DNA of 64,000 nt, taken from NCBI GenBank assembly GCA_029207755.1, contig JARCOQ010000002.1, positions 88,821,087 through 88,885,086 of the forward strand, given 5' to 3'. The position numbers and the translations under genes were made by a program. How positions within the stretch are numbered: the first letter of the stretch is position 1; every line of letters starts with the position of its first letter. Below the pieces are notes generated by a model. That model was not told the origin of the DNA. It ran no database searches and saw only the letters and a program-made list of their open reading frames with translations. Shown piece by piece: positions 1 to 10,400 of this stretch. The DNA comes from Chamaea fasciata (Eukaryota > Chordata > Aves > Passeriformes > Sylviidae).

Positions 1-3000
1 TATTCAAAGTCTTTTTAGAAACCATTCTCCTAGCATCATAGTGGAAGAGCGTTCATAAAAACTTAAAGTATGCCATGTACAAACAAAACTCGTGTCTCAC
101 AAGTATTAGGGAAAAGTGTGACTGGGATTGCAATTATAGTTTAGATTTCTTTTACTAAAGGTGTTTGAAGATATCTAATTCATCAGCTTATTGCCACAAG
201 GAGCACTATCTATACGCCAGAACAGAAATCCACATTTTCACCAGTTTTGGAAGTTCTGGATAACAAGGGTGCAAGGTCTACCACAGCCTTTTACCAATGC
301 CAGTGCCCCCCCTTCTAAAGCCAGGAATCCTGGCTGCAGAGACAGGGAACATCACAGCTATCACAAAAGCAAATCCTCTCAGTACAATGAGATCCTTGGT
401 AGTAAAAAGTCTCCATCAGCCTTAAGGTTTCAGATAATTTCAATAGGAAGTTGTACAAAAAGCATGAGTAGCCGGTAAGTCTCTGAAAAGAAAAAGCATT
501 AGTTTCCTTCTTTCTTTTTCTGCCTTTCACTGGAAGGGTATTACAATGAGCATTAAAACGCAGACTTTTCAGGATTATAGTGGGACAGAAATCACAGCTC
601 CCAAAGTGGGTCAAAACAAACCTGATAGTTGTCCTGCTTCCCCTCTTTTGCATTTCTGATACAGGAATAGCAGTTCTGTCACACTCTCCCAATTTTGAGA
701 AATATGTGACCATTACTTTGAAATTGCAGCTGTTTTTTCCAGAATGACTTCTTGATATCTGTTTGTTGATCCAATATACCATGATATAATACACCAGAGA
801 CCTTGGATTACTTCTGACTTCATCTCTGCTTTATGTTCTATAAAGATGCCTCTTCCCTCAACAACCAGTGCTTACAGCCCTTCCTAAAATATTGCTGGGA
901 AAATTGCACAGCCTCCCAAATTTAATTAACTGTTCAAGTCAGCATATCTCAAATTAGTTTCTAAAAGGCAGCTAGGCAAACACTGAAGCAGCTGAATGAC
1001 AGTGTTGCTTGCTGCAGTAAGTCATCAGTGTGTACAGCTCAAATTCCAGCTCAGGCTGATGGTACAGTACAAATCGCTCTTGCTAGAATGAGTCTGAAGG
1101 AAAAACAAGAAAAAGAATGTGATTCTCAAGCACTACTACTGTTTGTTGTGGAAATAAGAATAAAACTATGAATCCATCCTCTTCCATCATGCTTTCCTTT
1201 TGGAGAGATGCCATTTTAGGCACAGAGGCTCTTGAGGTATCTTCATATCCCAGAAAAATGCTGAGCAGCCACTGAGCAAGACCACAGAAAAAGGGGTCCC
1301 AGCAGCATTTATTCTAAAACATAAGAGATCCAGTTTGCCAGAGCTGGCTTTTACTAAGAAACCCAAGAGAACACTACCAGTATAGAGATCTATTGTATTC
1401 CCAAGTGCTGAAAGATCAAGCCAGCATCGGGGCTTTGTCTGAATAGGCAGTTGCATCTGAGTATAGAGAATTAGGTGCTGTCTGCTTTGAGCTTTTTAAA
1501 GAGCATGCCATAGTGAAAGCATAGGTGAACTGGATCTATAAGACTTTAGATGCCTCTCCAATCTGTGGTAACAGGAGATTACTTCCTAGAACATTTACAG
1601 TATTTTATGACAGTGAATCATTTGTTTTTCCTTGTGTTACTGAGTTTAATAAAAAAGTTCTAATCTTAAGCTTCATAATGTGGATGGATATCTTTTTTCC
1701 CTCACAGCAAAAACATTACTTCAACAATAAATTGCATGGAAGACAGTGGTTTTGATGACCTGTTTACCTGGGAAAATGCAAAAAGCAACACCTAAGATTT
1801 TACTGGCTTTAATGCTAGTCAGAATGAAAGACCAAAAGGAATTGCTCTGGCTTTATTAACAATCTTTTTTGCTCAAAGCATGAGAAACTGAGAGAGGACA
1901 GAAGCAATGATCTATATTTTCACTGGCTTACAGGTTCCCTTGGGATGAAAGTATGCATGTGTATTTTCAGTGAAAATCCAGGGCTGAGCTCAGTGTTGTG
2001 CCTAGGGAGGCAGCATCTGGATAGCTTTACTCCACTGTGTTCTTTCCCCTTGCTCACTCTTTTCCTCTGTAAATAACATGTACTATAAAAGTTTGCTACT
2101 TGTATTTGTCTTTTTATTCTGTGTTTTATAATGTATCACTAATAGTCTAATAAGGCATTAAAGCATATTACTCTTCATATTTAAGCTTCTGGTCCTGTCT
2201 TACCTGATGGACTTGGGAACTCTTCCAAGTATCTGTACTCTGCTGCCCATGCCCTTGTATATCTGTAAAAGCAAGGCTCAGGCACACAACCTTCCTGCTG
2301 TCCACTGTGCATGGTTTCCACAGGGAGAAAATAAAATCGCTCAGGATAGACAAGGATGTCATACCCTTACCTGGTCCTATTCCAGATGGCTGAGGACGCT
2401 GTCCTCTGGGATGTACTTCAGCACACAGCCACCCCTCAGCTGTGGTGAGAAAAAGGATGTGTTCATTTGCTTTAATGCAAACAGTACATCCTTAAACAGT
2501 CTGTTCTTTGAAGTGTGGGGGATTTGTTTTCCTGAAGAACCTGTAGCCATTCTACATCCGCCCAAAGTTTTGCAGGGTCAGCTGGTGACATGCCAGGTCT
2601 TCCATTTGCTTTGAATCATTTCTTCTTTCTCAGCTGAAAGTGCCAGGTATGTCCAGTACCTCTCTAACTCACAGATCTTAGTAAAACCACTCTCAGCAAA
2701 TTAAAGGAAAAAAGAACATCACAGTTGTTTGTCTTGCCCTCTGCCAACTGTGGCTCCTTGACTTAGCCACAAGTTTCGCTCCATACCAGAACTACTTTGT
2801 AGCTTTCCAACCAGCTGAGCAGCATGGTGAGCAGCAAAGCATTGGTGTATTTCTGTCCAAACTAGTGAGATTCAGCTGGAATCCAAGGTAACCAATACAA
2901 AATCTGTTTTCTACCACAAAAAGATTAAAAGGCCAAATATATTCTTATATGTGTTCACTTATTGGTTTAAGAGTGTTTGTCTGTGAGTTTCACACAGAAA

Positions 3001-4464
3001 TATTAAAAACCTCACACATCTGCTGGGCAAATATCCTTCTAGATATTTGGAACTCTGCCCACTTACAAGTATTTTCATGGAAATTTGCAGATGTGATTTG
3101 AGGGATGCTGAGGGGCTGTGGTTTCTGTTAGGCATGTCAAACCTGACAGGGACAGTATTTTACCACAGTGCAGAACCTGTCAGCAGAGGATGACATTGTT
3201 TCTCTGAGCTGTCATGTACAAGCTTTGCAATTAAATAGGCCCAAGTCTATTTAGAAGTACAAAGGGCTCTTCAAAGAACACAAGTCTGTTGTTCCCATTG
3301 TGTGTCCTGCAGAAGAGAAAGCACCTGAGGGGGAAGAAAGTGGTCTGAGGTTTGGATCTCTGTGGCACGGAGTTCAGAGGGACTCAGTATAGATGAAGAG
3401 AGCAGCTTAGAAAAGCTGTTATTTTCCATTGTGAAGCAGAAAAAAAGCAAGCCAGAGGCTGTTTCAATATGAGAGAAATCAGCATTGCTTCTGTACAGTT
3501 AGAATATAAATGCTACCATGGGAGACTTAGGGTCAGTGTGAGATCACACTGAAGCACAGCCACCAGAGAGGAGCATCCCAGTAGAAGCTCCATCACCCTA
3601 GATAACCAGAAAAGTGATGGATGCTGCACTGACCACAACATGTTTCCAAAGTATAGCAGTGTCACTACAGCAGGCACTTGTTTTGCCTCAGCTCTCAAAA
3701 AGGAACACAATTTGCTCCAAGGAAAGCAGACACCTCTTCATGCAGCTCCATGAGGTGAAATACCTGGAAAAAATGAGCAACAGAAGTTTTCCTCTTCTTT
3801 TTACTTACATTTCTGTGCTTAGATTTATGTTTGTCAGACAGTCACAAACTAGGAGAGCCTTAAAATGCTTTAGTACCAAATAAATAAACAGAATGATATT
3901 CTTAGGCAGAATTTTTCCACTCATCTGCCTTCCAAACTGTTGGCATTACTCCCAAGGAGGAGTCTAGACATGAGTCTGGAAATAGCTCTTCATTTGTACT
4001 GTATTGCTGCAAATATGAGGTCATCTTCATGTATTCAGATCTCTAACAAAGCTGCACCAACTTTGAATAAGCTTATTTTGGACAATGTGGTGACATGATG
4101 AGATGTTTCAGATAGTCTAAACAAATTGGTGTGACAACAGAAGCAATGCAGATGTACCTTCACAATCATAGCCTGAGCTAACTAAACCTGGTGCTGGGTT
4201 AAGGGTGCTTTCAGCAGTCTTGCTACGTCTAAATCTAATATCCCTCCGTTATCCCTGGAGGCAAACCAAGTGCTGTTACCCAAGAAGCAAGACTAGGCAG
4301 GGGACTAGGACCCACAGAAGAAGCAGTGGGATGGGACCAGATGATCGAGTGGAGCAGTAGAGCTTGCACACATGCAGCAGACAAAAAAAATCTCACGAGA
4401 AATCCAATTGTTTCTCTGCAATACTGAGACATAAGATGAAGACGCACCAGACAGGCCATGACAC
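1..4464. other. Non-coding AT-rich stretch, no gene seen
   Basis: I see no repeat family, RNA gene or supported exon here. The longest open frame (plus strand 2207-2614, 135 codons) has no recognisable domain and lies in a slightly GC-richer patch where chance frames are expected. AATAAA-like strings and T-rich tracts occur at background frequency. Confidence 0.7.
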
Positions 4465-4690
4465 CATAGAACATAGAATGGTTTGGGTTGGCAGGGACCT
4501 TCAAAGGCCATCTAATCCAAACCCGTGTGGTGAGCAGGGACATCTTCAACTCAATCAGGTTGCTCAAAGCCTCATCCAGTCTGACCTTGAATGTTGCCAG
4601 GGATGGGACAACCACCACCTCTGTGGGTGACCTGTTACAGGTTTCACCATTCCTCATCATAAAAAATATCTTCCTTGTATCTAGTCCCTT
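4465..4690 (-). mobile_element. CR1 LINE, 5'-truncated 3' end
   Basis: The left edge carries the CR1 3' terminal signature read in reverse: a short repeated CATAGAA unit followed by AATGGTTTGGGTTGGCAGGG and then the usual run through ACCTTCAAAGGCCATCTAATCC. Similarity to the CR1 3' untranslated region continues to about 4690 (TATCTAGTCCC) and then stops. The element is therefore antisense to the window and truncated at its 5' end, as almost all avian CR1 copies are. It carries no intact reverse transcriptase; frames crossing it on both strands are by-products. No clear target duplication was seen. Confidence 0.88.
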
Positions 4691-6741
4691 GGATTTCTTT
4701 CAAATCCAGTTGAGGAAGAGGCTGTTTCAATAAGTTGAGGGTTAACCTCAACTCACTAAAGCTCGTCTCCCAGAGGCTGGAATTCTAAATGTTATTGTCT
4801 CTGTGATTCATTCCGCTGGACACAATACATCACTCATTACACTGACACAGTGCAACCACCTCAGCATCATCAGCTCAGAGTAAAAACCCTGAAGGATGGA
4901 AACATTAAAGCTGAAAAATTAACCCTTATAAAGAGAACATAATGATAAAACTCAATGTTTAAAGCAGAACAAATCTATTTGAAAACATAGAAAGTTTCAA
5001 TTATGATCAGTCAGTCAGTGGGAATATTTATACTTCAATGGACTATGCCTGTCACCACACTCACGTGGTTTCTGAAGTTCATCACTCTAAATTAATTCAT
5101 TTACAGACCTAATGGATGGCACCATTGCCATGGACACACATAACTGAATGAAAGGAATGCAAATCTGAGAGGATCCAACAGGTGCTTCAAACTGATACTC
5201 TTCTGAAACACCACAAATAGGGCATAAAAATTGTCTAAGTAATCTCAGATTTGTTGCTCCTTGGATGGATTTCCTATAACTGGGTCCTTTCTTGAATGTA
5301 TGAGAGGATGAATGAAAGGAAAAGGGACTAGTTTATATAGACTGTGTTAGTAACTCATTTCCAGACTCCTTAATATAATGAGGTGTCACCTACCAGGCTT
5401 TCACATCATCCCATCTTGTTACCCCGCAGGCTTAAACTCCTGAACCATTAAGTAGCCTGCATTCCCTTCAACCACTCACTTCAAAACAAGCAGGTATTTC
5501 ACAGTTCCTTATGGCATGTGTGCTTCTCAAAATACTAGGATTAACTTCATTGTCAGTGTACAAAAACAAAATGCTTTTCCAGAAGCCTGTATCAGCCACC
5601 TTACTGAAATGGCATATATGTGCATCCCATAGCTCATCGTAGTCAGATTGAGCAGAAGGGATTTGATACACTCATTTGATAACATCCACCCAGCCAATAT
5701 AATAATGCCATTTATAATGCTGTAGCACAAAACTCCTGAATTACTTCAGAATACACAGTGGCAACTCTCAAGGGAAAAATGCATTACAGTATTTTACTTT
5801 TAGCTCTTGCAGTCCACTTTCCATTTCCTTTACACTAAGGTTTATATCCTTGTTTCTAGAGACCTATATACGTGTATCTTTGTAATAAATAATCTAATCC
5901 AACATGCAACACCAACGTACAACACTACCATAATATGGAGAATACAATATTTCTCAAGCTTATCCTGCTAAAATTCAGGTTTCTATTCAGTTGTAATAAT
6001 GAAATTATTTCATTAACAAATACCTGTCTCCCAAATATTCATGAGGCAATCTCCCCTCCTTAGGATCAAATACATGTCAGAGATACAGCTGGGATTTTCC
6101 TTGAAAATAAAGATGTCTAAGATTTCTTGCATTCATCTTACAGGGCTATTTTTCATATTTAATGATTTACCCCATTTCCAACTAGTGATTTGTCTCTCAT
6201 GTCAGCTTATCTGAAGGTCAAACATTAAAAACAAAAGTAATATTTAATCCTGATAACATTTAAATATGAAAGATAATTATAACATTTCTCCAGGTCCCAG
6301 TATTATTTTCCAAGCTATTAATGTTTAACTCTCTGGCTTTCCCTTAAAATCAGTACTTCTTGTCCACAACTAGAAACTTCAGTTCCACTAAAATAGTACT
6401 CTCAGCATGTCAATCCAAAATATTAATGTTATCACTAGCTAGAGAAATAGGGAATTTATTCATACTCCATTTATAATCAAGACACAAATTTATATTATAT
6501 CATATTCTCTTTTGTCATAAAACTGCAGGACTTCATCAATTCATACCTAGCAAGGACCACTACAGTTGCTCTATTTTATTGTTAAAAGAAATGCGGCAAC
6601 TTTTGCATATTCTAGATTGCAAGGACCATACACTTTTGGGTTTTGTGTCTAGTACCATTAACATGAATTAATCTGATCATATGTAAAAGAACAAATAATA
6701 AATTTTATTTCTTAACTGTAAAAAAAAATCAGTTCTGTGGT
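4691..6741. other. Non-coding AT-rich stretch
   Basis: No gene or repeat family is recognised. Low GC and many short A/T runs are visible. Around 5990-6100 there is an AT-rich segment rich in homeodomain-like ATTA/TAAT words, but nothing that can be called a regulatory element by eye. Confidence 0.65.
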
Positions 6742-6757
6742 TTCATATATATTTTAC

Positions 6758-6795
6758 ATATATATATATATATATATGTAGATACACACACACAT
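6758..6795. repeat. Compound (AT)n / (CA)n microsatellite
   Basis: About ten AT dinucleotides run from 6758 to 6777, then after a short spacer about five CA units lie at 6785-6794, followed by another short ATAT stretch. This is an ordinary compound dinucleotide microsatellite, probably length-polymorphic. Confidence 0.9.
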
Positions 6796-7470
6796 ATATG
6801 TTGCATGGCCTGTAGTTTTCCTCTGTGTGAATAATACACCCCACACTGATCAGCAGGCTTTTGTGCTCCAGTAGCAACAGCTTCTGTCATTAAGATTTAA
6901 GTTGCATGGGGCACTTGTAATGGAATTATAAAATCTATTTCTAAAAGAATGATTGATTCAATTCATTACCAGCTTTCAGTATACAATAAAAATTTTCTGA
7001 ACCTTAGAAAAAAAAAGTCATGAGGCAAATCCAAGTGATAATAAATCACCTGTATAAATGTTAACAAAATGGACTCAAGACACAAAATTCACTATGCATG
7101 GCCGCAGTGAATGCTGTATAAATAAAACATATTTTCTTTTTCACTAAGTAACAATTCAAGGAGTTAAAATAATTCAGTGTAGTAGAAAATGGGTAAAAGC
7201 TGGCTGTGGCAGAGTGCACAGTAAAGATCCTTATTGACTGATTAGCAATTTGTTTCTACAAACACTGCACAGCAGTTGCCCTACTTTGCAGCAGGCTATT
7301 AGAGCCTAATGAAAAATGTGCATTTTTGTTAGAGTTAATGGTCTTGAACTGAAGCCCTGTGCTTCTACGAGGCTTTATTCTGTACTTAAATTATGGATTC
7401 ATGTCTGTCATTACAGCTATTGTCCCTTGTTTGTACAATATATGCACATTACACAGTTTTGTATTTACAG

Positions 7471-7569
7471 AATGACTCCAGCAAAGATGAGGAACAAAAC
7501 CCATCACTCTCAGATGGAGAAGGCACTGTCCTGTGGGAACTAGCAGCAGGACTCTGTCAGCAGATGGGC
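7471..7569 (+). other. Possible small coding exon (weak)
   Basis: A possible splice acceptor (GTATTTACAG, ending at 7470) is followed by an open frame beginning Asn-Asp-Ser-Ser-Lys-Asp-Glu-Glu-Gln-Asn-Pro-Ser and running 33 codons to TGA at 7570-7572. The first 17 or so residues are acidic and serine-rich and look protein-like; the rest less so. The polypyrimidine tract is poor and no strong GT donor lies in the acidic part. It is listed because another acidic open frame on the same strand lies 450 bp downstream. It may well be chance. Confidence 0.15.
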
Positions 7570-7699
7570 TGATACCTAAAGACCAGATTTAGCTGGGTGT
7601 TTCCTGCTTTCGACATTTCAGGCTCTCGCTTAAAAACTTCAGCACAGGAAGTGGTCTGCTGTACATGGCAGCTGAAGTAACAAGGAATAGCACTGCAGA

Positions 7700-8010
7700 T
7701 GAGGTTCTGGATTAATTAGAGACCAGGCTGGGGATTCCACTGGCTGGGAGAGCACAGAGCTGTGCAATGTGCAGGCACCAGAGCAGGGAGAACAGGGCAG
7801 TGTGACATGGCAACCTCTCTGCTGTCACCAGGCATGGAGCACAGGGTGCCAGCACAGCCAACAGCTGGTCCTGTTGTACAAATCCAGAGCAGCAAAAAGC
7901 CAAGGGTGACACACATAGACACACACCCTGCCCCAGGCCTGGAAGATACAGCAACTGTTTCTTGGCCATAAAGCAGAGGCTCCTGGAACAGACTCTCAGC
8001 ATAAATCACT
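7700..8010. other. GC-rich, CpG-poor patch
   Basis: This stretch is clearly richer in G and C than its surroundings but almost lacks CpG. It consists of CAGAGC, CAGG and CCAGC words on both strands, and several frames stay open through it because stops are rare, not because of a recognisable protein. It may be the remnant of an old transposon or a gene-conversion patch. No family is recognised. Confidence 0.45.
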
Positions 8011-8146
8011 CCAAGACAATGACAAAGAAGATGAAGATGAAGATGAAGATGAAGATGAAGATGAAGATGAAGATGAAGATGGCGAAGAAGAAAATGATGA
8101 CAATGACAAAGCAGATGAAGACAAAGATGATGAAGAAAATGAAGAC
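7919..8146 (+). other. Acidic open frame over GAAGAT repeat, possible terminal exon
   Basis: The frame is open from just after a TAG at 7916-7918 to a TAA at 8147-8149, 76 codons with no ATG. The last 44 codons (8015-8146) encode only Asp, Glu, Asn, Lys, Gly and Ala: first Asp-Asn-Asp-Lys, then nine Glu-Asp pairs from the hexamer repeat, then 22 further mostly acidic codons outside the perfect repeat. Pyrimidines fall almost only at third codon positions (GAT, GAC, AAT). An AATAAA lies 430 bp downstream at 8581. An acidic C-terminal tail in a last exon would look like this, but so would a decaying GAAGAT microsatellite. No strong splice acceptor is seen and I assign no gene. Confidence 0.2.
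8027..8080. repeat. (GAAGAT)9 hexamer microsatellite
   Basis: Nine perfect head-to-tail GAAGAT units. The purine-rich bias continues to about 8170 with scattered GATGAA and GAAGAC words, suggesting an older, longer repeat whose right half has diverged. Confidence 0.95.
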
Positions 8147-8169
8147 TAAGAAGATGGAGAAGACAAAGA

Positions 8170-8400
8170 AGAATAATTTTAAAATACATCGAAAAAGAAT
8201 AGTAATAAGAATTTTAAAATAGAAGAAGAGTAATAAGAATTTAAAAATACATAGAAGAAGAAAAGTAATAGGAATAAGAATTTAGAAACACATAGAAGAA
8301 GCAGAGAAGAAGAGTAGTTGGAATAGAAAAGAAGAGTAGTTAGAGCAAGGAGAATAAGAAAAAGAAAAACAATTGAAGAAAACAAAAATGAAGATAAAAT
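8170..8400. repeat. Degenerate A/G-rich minisatellite
   Basis: Roughly four diverged copies of a 30-45 bp unit follow each other, each starting AATTTTAAAA or AATTTAAAAA or a variant and continuing ATACATAGAAGAAG and AGTAATAAG. Units begin near 8175, 8210, 8238 and 8280. The right part decays into AGAAGAGTAGTTGGAATAGA and AGAAGAGTAGTTAGAGCAAG. The top strand has almost no C over more than 200 bases, so this is a strongly asymmetric purine/T strand. Confidence 0.75.
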
Positions 8401-8580
8401 TTAATGAATAACTAAAACTAGCAAGTTCATTTTTATTACATACTGTATATTTATATTACAGTCTATGAGATAAAAACATGAACATACAATATGCTGTAAT
8501 TACGATACATTATAATTTCCCCGAAAATAACCAAAGAAACACAGAACTGTTCCAGTTACTGAAGAATTTGTGTATTTTCT

Positions 8581-8586
8581 AATAAA
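8581..8586 (+). other. AATAAA, candidate polyadenylation signal
   Basis: AATAAA followed by a GTTTGT-rich stretch, downstream of the acidic frame. Such hexamers are frequent by chance in AT-rich DNA; its only interest is its position. Confidence 0.2.
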
Positions 8587-8639
8587 GTTTGTAAGGCAAA
8601 AGAAAAGAGTCACCGGATTCCATTTCCTGTCTCTCAGAG

Positions 8640-9160
8640 GTACTGATGTATTTTCCCACTCAGTGCCAGTGCACCCCCTGTGAGCAGTGACTGCCTAGCC
8701 CCCAGCCCCAGTGGGAGAGTTCCCGGCTGGGCCAGCAAGGCAGGGCTGTGCCTGCTCTCTCAAGGCAAACTAAAGTTGCACATTGAGCCTGGCTGAGAGA
8801 GAACTGTGCTGGGAACCCCTTTGCAGCAAGGCTGTGCAGCCGGGACAGCAAAGCTACCACAGCCCCACTCCAAGGCTGCCCATGGCCAGGGAGCTGAACT
8901 GGGTTAGAAAGGCAGCTCAAATTTGACATGGGCAAGGAGCAACAGCTGCTCCTTCCCAGGCTTTCTGTGGCTGTAAAAGTGCTGCAGAGGCTCTTCTCAT
9001 TATTTTCACTTCTATTTTGCACACAAAACATCCACCAGAAGGAACTTGTAGCTGATTCTGTGGGTAAAGCCTTGCACCCTCTACTCCCCTGTCTTTGATC
9101 AGGGCCTGCTCAGCAGAAACCAGCTGTGGAGTCACTTCTGGAGTCTGTACAACTTCTACC
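8640..9160. other. GC-rich, CpG-poor patch
   Basis: A second GC-rich island of CCAGC, CAGGG and GCTGC words with few CpGs, ending at a CR1 scrap. Frames up to 123 codons are open on the minus strand but resemble no protein I know. It may be an old, unclassified transposon or unconstrained GC-rich sequence. Confidence 0.4.
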
Positions 9161-9209
9161 CCGACAGAATGGGTGGGGTTGGCAGGAACTTTACAGCTCC
9201 TAGTTCCAG
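9161..9209 (-). mobile_element. CR1 3'-end scrap
   Basis: GACAGAATGGGTGGGGTTGG followed by CAGGAACTTTACAGCTCC and TAGTTCCAG is the reverse of the last ~50 bases of a CR1 3' end. Similarity stops after TTCCAG, so this is either a very short truncated insertion or the only part still recognisable. Confidence 0.6.
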
Positions 9210-9622
9210 CTGATTATCTCCTGCTCTGTATCTCCCACTCTCTGATAGGTGTTTCCTCTGTCTGTCTCTCTCCTTACCTCACACTTCTTGTGCAAATCTG
9301 TACTGTTGAATGAAATCCCTCTGTTGCCATCCCATGGCCTCATTTGCCTCTTAATCATGGCCATATTTGAAACAACCAGGTGAAAAGTAAAGCAATTTGA
9401 TAAGATACAGACTATATTAACAACAAGAAAAAAAATCTCATCATCCTCAAGGGAAATTTAACACAATCTCCATACCAAGCAGGTCTTATTTGAAATTCCT
9501 TTCCTGAAGGTATCCCACAGAGGAAGCTGTGACAAATTCAGTTACCAAAGTAAAAGACATTAAAGTGATTTTGGTTAGCACTAAAATGTCTGATTTCTAA
9601 ATATTCTGTGTTTAAACGAAGC
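9210..9622. other. Non-coding spacer before the LTR
   Basis: No feature is recognised between the CR1 scrap and the target duplication of the LTR. Confidence 0.7.
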
Positions 9623-9627
9623 CACCT
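9623..9627. repeat. Target site duplication, left copy (CACCT)
   Basis: CACCT immediately before the LTR matches CACCT at 10396-10400 immediately after it. Five-base duplications fit ERVL-type integrases; ERV1 usually makes 4 and ERVK 6. Confidence 0.85.
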
Positions 9628-10395
9628 TGTCTTCGGTTGCAATGCAAGATGCAACCAAAAGTCTGTATTCTATTGCCATCCATTGATACCTTTTGGGGAG
9701 GTGTTTTTCTTTATCTCTTCTATGACCCATTCCTCATAACTCCGGGGGGGAAGGGGCAGGTGTCTTCTGATAATGGGCAGGTGTCTTCTGATAAAACCAG
9801 GTGGGGCATTGTTCCTTCTCTCTTCCAGGACACATCCTCCCTCTGGGGGATATCTGCTGTTAATGGGCCATTGAGTCTCACTGCATGACTGATAAAATTA
9901 TATCATCCCATTGTGCAGTGCTCCACCCAGTGGGAAGAGTCAAGCATTCCTACCTGGATGAAAATCTGAGAGTCAGAAAACCACGGCAGCCTGTTTCCAG
10001 TGGATTCCCAGGAGAGACCGGACCCATCTCACCGCCACTGAACCTTCAGAGAAAACTACGCCCTTCTACAGGATCATCTCTGCTCCAACAGAACCACATC
10101 TGTCACTCCAGGAGGACTTATTTGGTCTGCTACCAACACCCTGACCAACAGGGTGTCAGGTTGTATTGTTATTCTGTCAGTTTTTTCTTTTTTGTTTGTT
10201 TGCTTCTTTGTACTACTACATTTTTCTTTTTAATATTCCTAGTAAAGAGGAATATTAATAGTTATTCCCATATCTTTGCCTGAAAGCCCCTTAATTTCAA
10301 ATTCATAATAATTAGGAGGGAGGGAGTCTACATTCTCCCTCCCAAGGGAAGCACTGGCTTTCCCTGGCAGACACCTGTCTTTCCAAACCGAGACA
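9628..10395 (+). mobile_element. Solo LTR of an ERVL-like endogenous retrovirus
   Basis: A complete 768-bp LTR. It begins TGTCTTCGGTT and ends AACCGAGACA, near-perfect inverted termini with the canonical TG...CA. CACCT is duplicated on both sides. Internal landmarks match a passerine LTR type I remember: TAACTCCGGGGGGG near 9740, CACCCAGTGGGAAGAGTCAA near 9925, CCAACACCCTGACCAACAGG near 10135, a T-rich tract, and TTGCCTGAAAGCCCC near 10277. A decayed AATAAA-like site (TAGTAAAGAGG) at about 10240 suggests plus-strand orientation. No primer-binding site, gag or pol follows, so it is a solo LTR left by recombination between the two LTRs of a provirus. A 21-bp segment is tandemly doubled at 9754-9795. 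Confidence 0.92.
9754..9795. repeat. 21-bp tandem duplication inside the LTR
   Basis: GGGCAGGTGTCTTCTGATAA occurs twice head to tail, the first copy at 9754 and the second at 9775, differing only at the last base of the 21-bp unit. It could be a diagnostic subfamily feature or private to this copy. Confidence 0.9.
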
Positions 10396-10400
10396 CACCT
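10396..10400. repeat. Target site duplication, right copy (CACCT)
   Basis: Identical to the five bases at 9623-9627 flanking the LTR on the left. Confidence 0.85.

Noticed and set aside
2207..2614. 135-codon plus-strand frame
   Set aside because: No domain, signal peptide or splice context, and minus-strand frames overlap it.
4235..4660. 141-codon minus-strand frame
   Set aside because: It overlaps the CR1 3' UTR and extends into unrelated flanking DNA; no domain.
7962..8222. Met-Lys repeat frame over the hexamer array
   Set aside because: It is the out-of-phase reading of the GAAGAT microsatellite; poly(Met-Lys) is not a plausible product.
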